NCBI GenBank assembly: GCA_031266915.1
Contig: JAISAB010000001.1
Coordinates: forward strand, 1 to 37,993
Reading direction: 5' to 3'
Length of the DNA stretch: 37,993 nucleotides
From: Rickettsiales bacterium
GTDB lineage: Bacteria; Pseudomonadota; Alphaproteobacteria; Rs-D84
Each line of letters opens with the position of its first letter. Position 1 is the first letter of the stretch. Shown piece after piece: positions 23,804 to 32,667 of this stretch. Both the position numbers and the translations under genes were made by a program. The notes beneath the pieces were generated by a model. The model was not told the origin of the DNA. It saw only the letters and a program-made list of their open reading frames with translations, and did not search any database.

Positions 23804-25035
23804 TACTATTTAATCTTACATCCGCCGAATTGGAAAAGTTCATCACAGATATGGGCCAGCCGCGCTTTCGCGCGAAACAGATTTCCGAATGGCTGAACCG
23901 CGGCGCGCCTGATTTCGCGTCGATGAAGAATCTGCCGGAATCATTGCGCGAACAGCTGGACGCAACGGCGCGCACCCTGCCTGTCAGAATCGTCCAAAAA
24001 TTGAATTCATCCGACGGTCAGACAACCAAGTTTCTATTGGAATTAAACGATGGCCAGCGCATAGAATGCGTCCTGATGCGCACCAGTTACGGCAACAGCG
24101 TATGCGTTTCGTCCCAGGCCGGCTGCGCGATGGGCTGCAAATTCTGCGCCAGCACGCTGCTGGGGCTGAAACGCAATCTGACTGCTGGTGAAATGTACGC
24201 CCAGCTTTTGGTCGCCAATTGGGAGCTTCGATCCAAAGTCGAATGTATTAATGATAATGAACCACCTTCGCTCTGCGCTCTGCGACCTTCGACCTATAGC
24301 GAAGCAACCTCGCATGTGGTCGTTATGGGCACGGGCGAGCCTTTGCAGAACACTGAAAACCTGTTCGGGTTTCTGGAACGCGCGAACCGGGATTTGGGAA
24401 TCGGATGGCGGCGGCTGACCGTGTCCACCTGCGGAATCGTGCCGGGCATTCGGAAATTGACCGAATGGGGCCGACCGATCAATTTGGCAATATCACTACA
24501 CGCGCCGAACGACGAATTGCGCAGCGAAATCATGCCGATAAACAACAAGTATAAAATATCTGATGTTCTGGACGCCGCCTTTGAAAACGCGGATGCGCAT
24601 AATCGCCAATTGATGATTGAATATATTTTACTGGAGGTTGAAGAGCGAAGAGCGCAGAGTGCAAGCTCCGCCGCTTCGCGGCAGAGCGTAGAGCGCAGGT
24701 TGCAGGTGGAAGATATTGATAATAACGAACCACCTTCGCTCTGCGCTCTACGACCTTCCACCTGCCGCAAAGCGGCAACGCGCTCTTCCACCTCTAATTG
24801 CACCCCGGCGCAGGCCGAAGAATTGTCAGCGCTACTGGCGGGCCGGAATTGCATGGTAAATCTGATTCCTTGGAACGCGGTGGACGAGCGTGACTTTGCC
24901 CCCCCCTCAGGCAACACCGTGCATCGCTTTCAAGACATTTTGATTAAGAACGGAATTCACACCCGTATTCGCCGCGAGCGCGGCACCGACATCGGCAGCG
25001 CCTGCGGCCAGCTGCGCCTGCGGCAGGATATATGA
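23794..25035 (+). CDS. rlmN: Dual-specificity RNA methyltransferase RlmN with repeat-encoded insertions
   Basis: The 413-aa radical-SAM enzyme methylates C2 of A2503 in 23S rRNA (and A37 of some tRNAs). It has the cluster motif CAMGCKFC (Cys111/115/118), GTGEPLQN, and the methyl-carrying Cys404 in GSACGQLR. Two in-frame insertions are seen, residues 144-172 and 281-336. Both contain NEPPSLCALRPST and are encoded by GCTCTGC-type heptamer palindromes. They sit in loops between core elements, so the enzyme may remain active; it is longer than E. coli RlmN (384 aa). The start codon lies within a TAGTNNN repeat and has no visible ribosome-binding site. Confidence 0.92.
   Translation: MTEILFNLTSAELEKFITDMGQPRFRAKQISEWLNRGAPDFASMKNLPESLREQLDATARTLPVRIVQKLNSSDGQTTKFLLELNDGQRIECVLMRTSYGNSVCVSSQAGCAMGCKFCASTLLGLKRNLTAGEMYAQLLVANWELRSKVECINDNEPPSLCALRPSTYSEATSHVVVMGTGEPLQNTENLFGFLERANRDLGIGWRRLTVSTCGIVPGIRKLTEWGRPINLAISLHAPNDELRSEIMPINNKYKISDVLDAAFENADAHNRQLMIEYILLEVEERRAQSASSAASRQSVERRLQVEDIDNNEPPSLCALRPSTCRKAATRSSTSNCTPAQAEELSALLAGRNCMVNLIPWNAVDERDFAPPSGNTVHRFQDILIKNGIHTRIRRERGTDIGSACGQLRLRQDI
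24223..24309 (+). repeat. Palindromic heptamer insertion 1 in rlmN
   Basis: About 87 bp in frame. The ends pair (GCTTCG/CGAAGC, GTCGAA/TTCGAC) and the core holds CTCTGCG units. The core CCACCTTCGCTCTGCGCTCT is shared with insertion 2. Confidence 0.85.
24634..24801 (+). repeat. Palindromic heptamer insertion 2 in rlmN
   Basis: About 168 bp in frame. GAAGAGC/GAAGAGC/GCAGAGT units are on the left and the inverse on the right, with internal hairpins CCGCTTCGCGG and TGCCGCAAAGCGGCA. It encodes the 56-residue loop before TPAQAEEL. Confidence 0.85.
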
Positions 25036-25148
25036 AACGTGCTTCATATCTCATCGTCCGGCGTCAAGGACTGAACTAATTTCGAACCAATAACTTCTAC
25101 GATTTTCAAAGGCTGGCTGATCAAACCCAAGCAGCTAATTAGAAACGA
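25029..25148. other. Spacer between rlmN and the HAD gene
   Basis: ATATGAA/TTCATAT hairpin (about 25031-25050) overlaps the rlmN stop and may end its transcript. The rest (25051-25148) shows no gene or clear repeat. The composition turns AT-rich here. Confidence 0.4.
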
Positions 25149-25781
25149 TTACCTTGCCAGAATAGATTTTAACTCTGTGGCTGTTTTAACATAAAAATCC
25201 GCATATTGCTTTAATGCTTTTTTATCCGAATCATATCCCCAATCAACCGCGATTGTTTTAATGCCGGCATTTTTGCCTGCAACTATATCCGCCATTCCGT
25301 CACCAATCATTACGGTTTCGCTCAATGGTAATTTATATTGCGTTACCAAGTCGGCCACCATTTGATTTTTTGACATCTGCGCGCCTTTATAATCGGACGT
25401 ACGAATATCATTAAAAATATCTATATCCAACATTTTTAATGTCATATCGATAATCGGCGTAAAATTATTGGTTGCTATGAATAGTTGTTTTCCATTTTTC
25501 AGGTCGTTCAATAATTTTTTGATTCCCGGGTAAAGATACGTACCTTCGGTGTTCTGCATGCGTATTTGAATAAAACGTTTAAATATGGCGCGCACATCGC
25601 CGGAAACTTTTAACGTCGCGATTATTTCATCTGTCGACATAACCATTAAATCAGCATTCAATTTTGATGCATCATAGTTTGCTTTGGATTCGACAAGTGC
25701 TGTTTTCATGCTATTCAGCGACGGCGCGACAGTATCGCCCAATGTCCCGTCAAAATCAAAAATTATATTCTTCATGCGCAT
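25149..25781 (-). CDS. HAD-superfamily phosphatase (phosphoglycolate-phosphatase-like)
   Basis: The 210-aa protein has HAD motif I DFDGT (9-13, with Asp9 and Asp11), motif II ATNN, motif III Lys in KNQM and motif IV GDGMAD, plus a helical cap between motifs I and II (about 18-90). It most resembles subfamily IA phosphatases acting on small phosphorylated metabolites; the substrate cannot be given. An alternative start two codons later (MKNIIFDFDG) is equally possible, and no strong ribosome-binding site is seen. It is markedly AT-rich compared with genes up to 25.0 kb, suggesting acquisition. Confidence 0.82.
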   Translation of the reverse strand: MRMKNIIFDFDGTLGDTVAPSLNSMKTALVESKANYDASKLNADLMVMSTDEIIATLKVSGDVRAIFKRFIQIRMQNTEGTYLYPGIKKLLNDLKNGKQLFIATNNFTPIIDMTLKMLDIDIFNDIRTSDYKGAQMSKNQMVADLVTQYKLPLSETVMIGDGMADIVAGKNAGIKTIAVDWGYDSDKKALKQYADFYVKTATELKSILAR

Positions 25782-26024
25782 ATATTAAATCAAATTTTAT
25801 AATTGTCATTAAAAAATAATATGGTTCTTTTACACGGTGCTAATTCTCCCCTCACTTGGAGGGGGTTATTAAAGACCAAATTGTTTAACAGAGTGAAATA
25901 AAAATCTCAACCGACAAGAATGTATCTTATTCATACGGCCCTGACTACGCCGAGATTCAGGCTACGGCAGGCACTAGATTTTTTAAGATTGGCAAAGCAA
26001 ATCCAAGCCTTCAAGCAAAAACGA
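25782..26024. other. AT-rich spacer with a MITE-end-like sequence
   Basis: No gene seen. CTCCCCTCACTTGGAGGGGG (25845-25865) forms a hairpin. 25908-25930 (CTCAACCGACAAGAATGTAT) resembles the terminal inverted repeat of the palindrome at 26401-26521. Confidence 0.45.
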
Positions 26025-26315
26025 TTATCTGCTAATGCTTGATTTCCATTTACAATTTATACAATATGGCGAAACTGTTTGCGGGGTGCAACCTGGTATA
26101 AAGCCATTCTGAGCAGACTTTAAATTAAAACATATCGGCGGATCAAAAGCATTATATTCATTACTGCGTGTCTCTAATCCTTTGCAACTGCGGGCATATC
26201 TTCCTGCTTTGCTGTTATATGGCGCGACACATCTATCTTTGCCGGGACAAATCCTTATTTGCTCATTTGTAATACTTTCTATCGGCTGTTCACAAGAGAA
26301 TGTAGTGTTATTCAT
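26025..26315 (-). CDS. Small cysteine-rich protein, unknown
   Basis: The 96-aa protein has eight Cys (in SCEQ, ICPG, RCVA, SCKG, ICFN, GCTP, and YCINC) spread over its length. This suggests disulfides or metal binding. No signal peptide or membrane segment is evident. A weak AAGG ribosome-binding site lies before the ATG. AT-rich, in the same orientation as the island's other genes, and no family recognised. It could be a non-coding open frame, but its regular Cys content and island position favour a real gene. Confidence 0.5.
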   Translation of the reverse strand: MNNTTFSCEQPIESITNEQIRICPGKDRCVAPYNSKAGRYARSCKGLETRSNEYNAFDPPICFNLKSAQNGFIPGCTPQTVSPYCINCKWKSSISR

Positions 26316-26400
26316 TTTTTATTACCTTTATCTATACCTACAAAAATCTCTCTTGGAGGAAGATTAACACAAAAATTTTGACTTGCATTAAAAAATAACT

Positions 26401-26521
26401 CTCAACTGACATCGAATGTACATTTTTGGTCCCAAAAACTCAAGACTCGTCATACCGGCGAAGGCTGGTATGACGCCAAGAGAGAAGAATGTCGAAAAAT
26501 GTACATTCGATGTCAGTTGAG
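26401..26521. mobile_element. MITE-like palindrome with 27-bp perfect inverted repeats
   Basis: Outer arms 26401-26427 and 26495-26521 are exact inverse copies beginning CTCAACTGACATCGAATGTA. An inner hairpin GTCATACC/GGTATGAC lies at about 26449-26474. It carries no coding capacity and no obvious target duplication. Degenerate relatives lie at 25908-25930 and about 31786-31965. Non-autonomous element or structured repeat. Confidence 0.75.
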
Positions 26522-26546
26522 CGATATATTTTATAAATTCGTCCAA

Positions 26547-27557
<1,011 letters not shown>

Positions 27558-27666
27558 TATACCATATTTTATAGTATTATTTCAATGTTTTATCGGGTCA
27601 TGACCAATACGAAGATTGGTCTGTCAAATATAAGAAAACAGCTGGATATTATCCAGCTGTAATAAG

Positions 27667-27685
27667 TGGTGGGTGATGAGGGACT
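27667..27685. repeat. 19-bp copy of the tRNA-Val 3' end (possible att site)
   Basis: TGGTGGGTGATGAGGGACT is identical to the 3' end of tRNA-Val including CCA (28019-28037). Such duplications are typical of integrase attachment sites in tRNA genes. No integrase is present in the window. Confidence 0.65.
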
Positions 27686-28018
27686 GCTTGCCCGCCGCGC
27701 TTCGGCAAATACTTTGCAAAAGAAAGCGATATATATAAATCTTTTCGATAATCGTAAATTTGCTAAAAACCATAGCAAATGCGAAAAACATGTATCAAAA
27801 AACATTATTTGCTTTCATCTGATGCAAAGCTGCACGCAATTTCACAAAATACGTCACTCAGCCAATTATCTTCATTGCACACGCATTTTGCTGGCCCAGT
27901 CCATACTGGGTCCGTTGGATTCGTGCATGCACATAAGGATAAAGATAAAATGATTATAAACTTTTTCATATTTATATCTTATCAAAAGACCCGCAAATTA
28001 GCGGGTTTTCTATGTAAT
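27686..28018. other. Gene-free segment between the two tRNA-Val 3' copies
   Basis: AT-rich, with no convincing gene. It has short inverted repeats (for example GACCCAGTATGGACTGGG read on the minus strand near 27896-27912) and a terminator at its right end. It may be the remnant of an excised element. Confidence 0.4.
27989..28009 (-). terminator. Terminator after tRNA-Val
   Basis: ACCCGC (27989-27994) / GCGGGT (28001-28006). On the minus strand it is followed by TCTTTT. Confidence 0.7.
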
Positions 28019-28095
28019 TGGTGGGTGATGAGGGACTCGAACCCCCGACCCTCTCGGTGTAAACGAGATGCTCTAGCCAACTGAGCTAATCACCC
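28019..28095 (-). tRNA. tRNA-Val (anticodon TAC)
   Basis: On the minus strand the acceptor GGGTGAT pairs with ATCACCC. D arm GCTC..GAGC, anticodon stem TCTCG/CGAGA with loop TTTACAC (anticodon TAC), and T arm GGGGGTTCGAGTCCC. The CCA is encoded (28019-28021). All cloverleaf elements are present. Confidence 0.96.
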
Positions 28096-28290
28096 GAATC
28101 CAATGCGCTGCGCATGGTAATTTAAGACCTTTCAAATTACAAGTTGTTTTTTATAAACCATGACAAACACCAAAAACAAAACATCTGCCGCAAAATAGGG
28201 ATTAGCAAAATAATTTTTCTGTATTGCGCCGACTGCGGTTGTTTTTGACCGCGTAGCGTCGTGAACCTGCATGAGCCAGCGTGGTCTAAG
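28096..28290. other. Spacer between tRNA-Val and ebfC
   Basis: No supported gene. A 65-codon minus-strand frame (28132-28329) runs through an inverted repeat and has no ribosome-binding site, so it is not called. Confidence 0.4.
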
Positions 28291-28394
28291 AAATTGAATT
28301 ATGCGAGGGGAATGCGACGTTTTAACCAAAGGGGAGTGTACAAAACGTACATGACCCGGCGGTTAAAACAAGCAGTCCTCCGCAGAATTCAATT
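28291..28394 (-). repeat. 104-bp imperfect palindrome downstream of ebfC
   Basis: Outer arms AAATTGAATT/AATTCAATTT, then TGCGAGG/CCTCCGCA, then GTTTTAACC (28319-28327) / GGTTAAAAC (28361-28369), and inner GTAC/GTAC. It begins 5 nt after the ebfC stop and may be its terminator or a small structured RNA. Confidence 0.7.
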
Positions 28395-28398
28395 TATT

Positions 28399-28698
28399 TT
28401 ATTCTGGCAATGGCATGCCGGCCGTGGCCTCGCCCATAACCTTGTCGATGACCGCGTCAGCCTTGGCCTTGGCGTCACGAAACGCGTCGGTGACGGCCGC
28501 AGTCAATCTTTCCACACCGCGTTCCAGCAGAACCGGCGCGATGGTCAATTTTATCAGGTCATATTTGCCGGACATATCGACAATCGCCTCGCCGTTTTCG
28601 GCGATTCCCTTGACGCTGGTGTGCGCCAAGACATCCTGGGCGGCGGACACCTTGTCCTGCAGCTGTTTCGCCTGGGCCATCAAATCTTGCATTTCCAT
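28399..28698 (-). CDS. ebfC: Nucleoid-associated protein YbaB/EbfC
   Basis: The 99-aa protein starts MEMQDLMAQAKQLQDKVSAAQ and has the family pattern of an N-terminal helix, a three-stranded sheet with GEAIVDMSGKYDLIKLTI, and a long C-terminal helix AAVTDAFRDAKAKADAVIDKVMGE. EbfC is a homodimeric DNA-binding protein. The ATG at 28698 has AAAGGAG 8 nt upstream. A GTG at 28707 would overlap that site and is rejected. dnaX and recR, common neighbours, are absent. pnp lies upstream on the same strand, separated by a 120-bp repeat-rich gap. Confidence 0.9.
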   Translation of the reverse strand: MEMQDLMAQAKQLQDKVSAAQDVLAHTSVKGIAENGEAIVDMSGKYDLIKLTIAPVLLERGVERLTAAVTDAFRDAKAKADAVIDKVMGEATAGMPLPE

Positions 28699-28721
28699 TT
28701 CACTCACTCCTTTCAGTCGTT

Positions 28722-28806
28722 CGCAGAGTTAAGATTTCGCTTTGCGAAATCAGAGTCATAGAGTTGGAGAGTTCAAAATTCTTACCACTCTCCAACTCTG
28801 CCGGCA
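28722..28806. repeat. Palindromic repeats between pnp and ebfC
   Basis: TTCGCTTTGCGAA hairpin, then AGAGTTGGAGAG with its inverse CTCTCCAACTCT, then GCCGGCAAAGCCGGC hairpin. No gene. Confidence 0.7.
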
Positions 28807-28818
28807 AAGCCGGCTACT

Positions 28819-30987
28819 CTAACCCTTTACCTCTTGGCCCGTCTTCTGGTCGATGCCGACCATGGACATGCGGGTTTTGCCGCGCTTGTCGGCGCCCATG
28901 TATTTGACGAATACCTTGTCGCCTTCCTTCAGATTGGCGTCTTCGATTTTGGCTATGCGTTCGCCCGTGATTTCGGATATGTGGACCAAAGCCTCGAACC
29001 CGTTCATAATTTTGACGAACAGGCCGAAATCCTTGACGCCCGACACGACGCCCTGGTAAATCAGGCCGACTTCTGGTTCGGCGACAATTGCCTTGATACG
29101 GCTGATGGCGTCGTCAGCCTCTTCCTTGGTGGTGGCCATGATTTTCACAGTGCCGTCATCTGACAGGTCGATAATCGTGTTCGTCTCGCGCGTCATGGCC
29201 TGAATGACACTGCCGCCTTTGCCGATAACTTCGCGGATTTTGTCAGGATTGATTTTCATCGTATAGACCTGAGGCGCGAATTCGGACACCTGCTTGCGTG
29301 GAACCTTGATGGCCTTTTCCATTTTGCCCAGAATATGGATGCGGCCGTCTTTGGCCTGGGCCAGCGCCTTTTCCATGATTTCGAACGTGATGGAGGTGAT
29401 TTTAATATCCATCTGCAGGGCCGTAATGCCGTCGGCGGTACCGGTTACCTTAAAGTCCATGTCGCCCAGGTGGTCTTCGTCGCCCAAGATGTCGGTCAGA
29501 ACGGCGTAGTCGTCGCCCTCTTTAATCAATCCCATCGCGATTCCTGCGACCGGACGCTTGACTGGAACGCCGCCGTCCATCATTGCCAGGCATCCGCCAC
29601 ACGTCGTCGCCATCGACGACGAGCCGTTGGATTCCAAAATATCGGACACGATGCGCACGACATAGTCGAATTCGGCGCGCGACGGCATCATCGGGTTCAG
29701 CGCGCGGTACGCCAGATTGCCGTGGCCGATTTCGCGGCGGCCCGGCGCGCGCATGGGCTTCGCCTCGCCCACGGAATATCCCGGGAAATTATAGTTCAAG
29801 AACCAGTCTTTTTCTTCGGACCCGTCCATCGTTTCGATTGGCAAAGCATCCTTGCCGCCGCCCAGCGTCAGGGAAACCAACGCCTGGGTTTCGCCGCGCG
29901 TGAACAGCGCGGAACCATGCGCCCGCGGCAGAATGCCCAGCTCGATTTCAATCGGGCGAACGGTTTTGTTGTCGCGGCCGTCGATACGCGGCTTGCCGGC
30001 CAGGATGTTGCCGCGCATGATGCGAGCGGTCAGCCCGTCGATGATTTCATAACGCCAGGCCTGCAGCGTCGACGACGCCGTCGCGGATTCCGGCAACAGC
30101 TCGGCTACACGGGCCTTGGCCTTGTCCTGAATCGCGGACAGGGTTTCCAAACGCTCCAGCTTTTCCTTGATACCCAGCGCGGATTCAATTTCGGGGGCGT
30201 ATTGCTCGAAATCCTTTTGCATGGCTTTGTATTCGTCGGAAAGTTCTTGCACGTCCCAGGCTTCCTTGCCGGCTTTTTCCTTTAATTCGTTAATCGCGGC
30301 TATAACGGCCTGCTGCGCGTCGAAACCGAATTTCACAGCGCCCAAGGTCGTCTTTTCGTCCAGTTCGCCGATTTCGGATTCGACCATCAGAACGCCGTCT
30401 TTGGTCGCGGCGACAATCAGGTCCATTTCGGATTCTTCGACATCTTTGCGGGACGGATTCAGAACATAATGTCCGTCGGCATAGCCCACGCGCGCGGCGC
30501 CGATTGGCCCCAGGAACGGAACGCCTGACAATGCCAGCGCAGCGGACGAGGCAATCATGGCCAGCACGTCCGGCTGGTTCTTGCGATCATACGAGAATAC
30601 CTGGGCGATAACCTGGACTTTGTTTTTAAAGGTTTCCGGAAACAGCGGGCGAATCGGGCGGTCAATTAAGCGCGCCGTCAGCGTTTCGGCCGTCGATGCG
30701 CGTCCTTCGCGGCGATCGCGGGAACCGGGAATGCGTCCGGTCGATGCGTATTTTTCCTGGTAGTCGACCGTCAGCGGGAAAAAGTCCTGGCCTTCGACCG
30801 CGGATTTTTCGGCGACTGCGGTGGCCAGAACCATCGTTCCGCCCATCGTCGCCATGACCGCGCCGCCCGCCTGCTTGGCAAAGCGGCCGGTTTCCAGGCG
30901 CAGCGTTTCGTCGCCGTATTTGATTTCGACCGCGACTGGATTGTTCAGCCCGGCCTGTTCGTCTTTTTTAAACATGCCAAATAACAT
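28819..30987 (-). CDS. pnp: Polyribonucleotide nucleotidyltransferase (PNPase)
   Basis: The 722-aa protein has two RNase PH domains (about 15-145 and 310-540) around a helical domain, then a KH domain (IREVIGKGGSVIQAMTRET, about 565-590) and an S1 domain (GVVSGVKDFGLFVKIMNGFE, about 630-700). It degrades RNA 3' to 5' by phosphorolysis and is part of the RNA degradosome. The ATG at 30987 has GGAG 9 nt upstream. rpsO, the usual neighbour, is not found upstream. The following gene on the strand is ebfC. Confidence 0.97.
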   Translation of the reverse strand: MLFGMFKKDEQAGLNNPVAVEIKYGDETLRLETGRFAKQAGGAVMATMGGTMVLATAVAEKSAVEGQDFFPLTVDYQEKYASTGRIPGSRDRREGRASTAETLTARLIDRPIRPLFPETFKNKVQVIAQVFSYDRKNQPDVLAMIASSAALALSGVPFLGPIGAARVGYADGHYVLNPSRKDVEESEMDLIVAATKDGVLMVESEIGELDEKTTLGAVKFGFDAQQAVIAAINELKEKAGKEAWDVQELSDEYKAMQKDFEQYAPEIESALGIKEKLERLETLSAIQDKAKARVAELLPESATASSTLQAWRYEIIDGLTARIMRGNILAGKPRIDGRDNKTVRPIEIELGILPRAHGSALFTRGETQALVSLTLGGGKDALPIETMDGSEEKDWFLNYNFPGYSVGEAKPMRAPGRREIGHGNLAYRALNPMMPSRAEFDYVVRIVSDILESNGSSSMATTCGGCLAMMDGGVPVKRPVAGIAMGLIKEGDDYAVLTDILGDEDHLGDMDFKVTGTADGITALQMDIKITSITFEIMEKALAQAKDGRIHILGKMEKAIKVPRKQVSEFAPQVYTMKINPDKIREVIGKGGSVIQAMTRETNTIIDLSDDGTVKIMATTKEEADDAISRIKAIVAEPEVGLIYQGVVSGVKDFGLFVKIMNGFEALVHISEITGERIAKIEDANLKEGDKVFVKYMGADKRGKTRMSMVGIDQKTGQEVKG

Positions 30988-31220
30988 AATTTTTTCTCCA
31001 TTTGTTATTTATATCACTCACAGAACAGCCGCGTGGCCGTTCATATTCATGCAGGAGAAAAATTATTCGTCCTTGTGCTCCGGCCCGCAGGCGATAAACA
31101 CAAAAAAGAACAATCTTCTCTCCGGCCCCACGAGTATAAGCCCATATTTGCAATATTGCAAATAAAAATTAGCAGTTAGTCAATTGTCATTAATGTTTTT
31201 ACGAATTACAATTCACGAAT

Positions 31221-31246
31221 AAAAAACCGCCGGACGGCGGTTTTTT
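31221..31246 (-). terminator. Intrinsic terminator after the 118-aa gene
   Basis: ACCGCC (31226-31231) / GGCGGT (31236-31241), with A6 and T6 on the two sides. It lies 19 nt beyond the stop codon on the minus strand. Confidence 0.85.
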
Positions 31247-31264
31247 ACTTGCGCGGACCAGTTC

Positions 31265-31621
31265 TTACTTTTTCTGCACGGTTTCGGCTTTTTGGCGCGC
31301 TTCCATTATTTTCAAAGTTTTACTCAACGCAAAAACATTTCCAAGCAAGGAATCCGCCCGGGCGGTTTGCCCCGTTGCCTTCGCGGCGCGAGCTTGGTCA
31401 AGCGCATCGTTCCGCGCGGCCGTCAGCGCAGAAAAATCCATGTGATAACAGGATTCTGTCATCTGCGAATTATTGCCCGGCAAATTGGACACGTTGACTG
31501 TTTTTGATTTTACTTCTTCCTTCACTTCTGAGTACTTTACGGACAATATAAGTAAAAAAGCGGTGACACTAGTCCCCAAAAAAAAGTACATCAAACCATC
31601 ATGGTTATTATAATTACACAT
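31265..31621 (-). CDS. Small single-span membrane protein, unknown
   Basis: The 118-aa protein has one transmembrane segment (about 10-27, LMYFFLGTSVTAFLLILSV), then a Lys/Glu/Val-rich stretch and an Ala-rich helix (about 64-118) that looks coiled-coil. AAGGA precedes the ATG at 31621. It stands alone, with its own terminator. No family recognised. A later start (MYFFLG) would still keep the membrane segment. Confidence 0.6.
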   Translation of the reverse strand: MCNYNNHDGLMYFFLGTSVTAFLLILSVKYSEVKEEVKSKTVNVSNLPGNNSQMTESCYHMDFSALTAARNDALDQARAAKATGQTARADSLLGNVFALSKTLKIMEARQKAETVQKK

Positions 31622-31785
31622 ACCTAATCCTTTTCATTTGTATATTTTAATACGTTATTCTGAACGCGTCCATTTTGTGACGCCATACTTGCTGAATATA
31701 TTAATACAAAAATACGTATTGTCAATAAATATTATGATTTAAGATTAAGATTTATTCCGACTAAATCTTATATCTTAAGGCACAA
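31622..31785. repeat. Spacer with an AAGATTT hairpin
   Basis: No gene. TTAAGATTAAGATTTA (about 31738-31755) pairs with TAAATCTTATATCTTAA (31763-31779); the arms are built from AAGATTT-type heptamers. Confidence 0.6.
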
Positions 31786-31965
31786 TTTACAGTTATGTAC
31801 CTTTTAAAACACGTACGTCAAGACTCGTCATACCGGTGAAGGCCGGTATACATTGTATTCAAGATGTGAACAATACCCGTATGATAAACACATTGGACCC
31901 CGTCCTGCGACGGGGTGACGCAAAATGAGAAGAATGTCGAAAAAGGTACATTCCTGTCAGTTGAG
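31786..31965. mobile_element. Degenerate MITE-like palindrome
   Basis: The right end (31936-31965, ending CTGTCAGTTGAG) and the GAGAAGAATGTCGAAAAA motif match the element at 26401-26521. The left arm (about 31786-31806) is degraded. The centre has an inserted GACCCCGTCCTGCGACGGGG hairpin and a CATACCGG/CCGGTAT repeat. Confidence 0.6.
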
Positions 31966-32009
31966 TTTAGCATTACAGCCAGACCGCCATATGTTAATAT
32001 TTCAACGTC

Positions 32010-32054
32010 GGTTCACGTGTTACGTATCACGAGTCACGAATTACGAATCACGAA
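32010..32054. repeat. TCGTGAY heptamer tract
   Basis: Inverse-orientation units (ACGAGTC, ACGAATT, ACGAATC) next to the infC terminator. Confidence 0.8.
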
Positions 32055-32080
32055 ATAACCGCCCAGCGGGCGGTTTTTTA
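32053..32080 (-). terminator. Intrinsic terminator of infC
   Basis: AACCGCCC (32057-32064) / GGGCGGTT (32068-32075) starts directly after the infC stop codon. The usual rpmI-rplT genes do not follow. Confidence 0.85.
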
Positions 32081-32635
32081 TTTCGCGGTTTTTTGCGGCG
32101 CGACGATGATGGATTTGGTTCGTTCGTCGGGCTTGGATTTCGATTCCAATGTACCCTTGTCGCCGATGGCGGCGACAATCCTGGCAAACAGTTCGGGAAC
32201 AACGTCCTTGCCGCGCGCCAAAACTTTTTTGGAACCTTTGGTCATAACGGAAATCTTGACCTTGTCGCTGTCGGCCAGAAACTCGAACACCTTTTTCATT
32301 TTGATGTTAAAGTCGTTTTCTTCGATGAACGGCTTGACCCAGACTTCCCTCAGCTCTGTATTTTTTTGATTTTTACGCGCCTCGCTGGCTTTCTTTTTCT
32401 GGTCGTATTTGAACTTGCCGTAATCCATAATCTTCACGATTGGCACCGCGCTGGTCGCGTTGATTTCAACCAGGTCCATCCCGGCGTCGACGGCCGTCTG
32501 CAAGGCCTGCGGCGTGGGCATCACGCCCAGATTGGCACCATTTGCGTCGATTACCTGGACGCTTTTGGCGAAGATTCTGTTGTTCATGCGCGGCCCCAAG
32601 TCGCGGCGATTGTCACGATTGAATGTCGGTCTGAT
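32078..32635 (-). CDS. infC: Translation initiation factor IF-3, probable AUC start
   Basis: The 185-aa protein has the IF-3 N-terminal domain (RPTFNRDNRRDLGPRMNNRIFA ... VDLVEI-like MDLVEINATSAVPIVKIMDYGKF), the Lys-rich linker (FKYDQKKKASEARKNQ) and the C-terminal domain (REVWVKPFIEENDF, KGSKKVLARG). No ATG/GTG/TTG is well placed. A perfect AAAGGAG (32642-32648) sits 6 nt before an ATC at 32633-32635. IF-3 genes are known to use rare AUU/AUC/AUA starts for autoregulation. The internal ATG at 32587 would drop the conserved N-terminal segment. Monocistronic. Confidence 0.88.
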   Translation of the reverse strand: MRPTFNRDNRRDLGPRMNNRIFAKSVQVIDANGANLGVMPTPQALQTAVDAGMDLVEINATSAVPIVKIMDYGKFKYDQKKKASEARKNQKNTELREVWVKPFIEENDFNIKMKKVFEFLADSDKVKISVMTKGSKKVLARGKDVVPELFARIVAAIGDKGTLESKSKPDERTKSIIVAPQKTAK

Positions 32636-32641
32636 GATAGG

Positions 32642-32648
32642 CTCCTTT
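32642..32648 (-). promoter_or_regulatory. Ribosome-binding site deciding the infC start
   Basis: AAAGGAG is 6 nt from the ATC codon at 32635 and 3 nt from the preceding ATC at 32638. No standard start codon is within reach. Confidence 0.7.
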
Positions 32649-32667
32649 ATTATAGTCCATGAACATA

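Noticed and set aside
25051-25148. Degenerate tRNA near rlmN (GGTTCGAA-like T loop on the minus strand)
   Set aside because: Flanking bases do not pair as a T stem and no acceptor or anticodon stem could be formed.
28132-28329. 65-aa minus-strand protein between tRNA-Val and ebfC
   Set aside because: It overlaps the arm of a palindrome and has no ribosome-binding site and no recognisable pattern.
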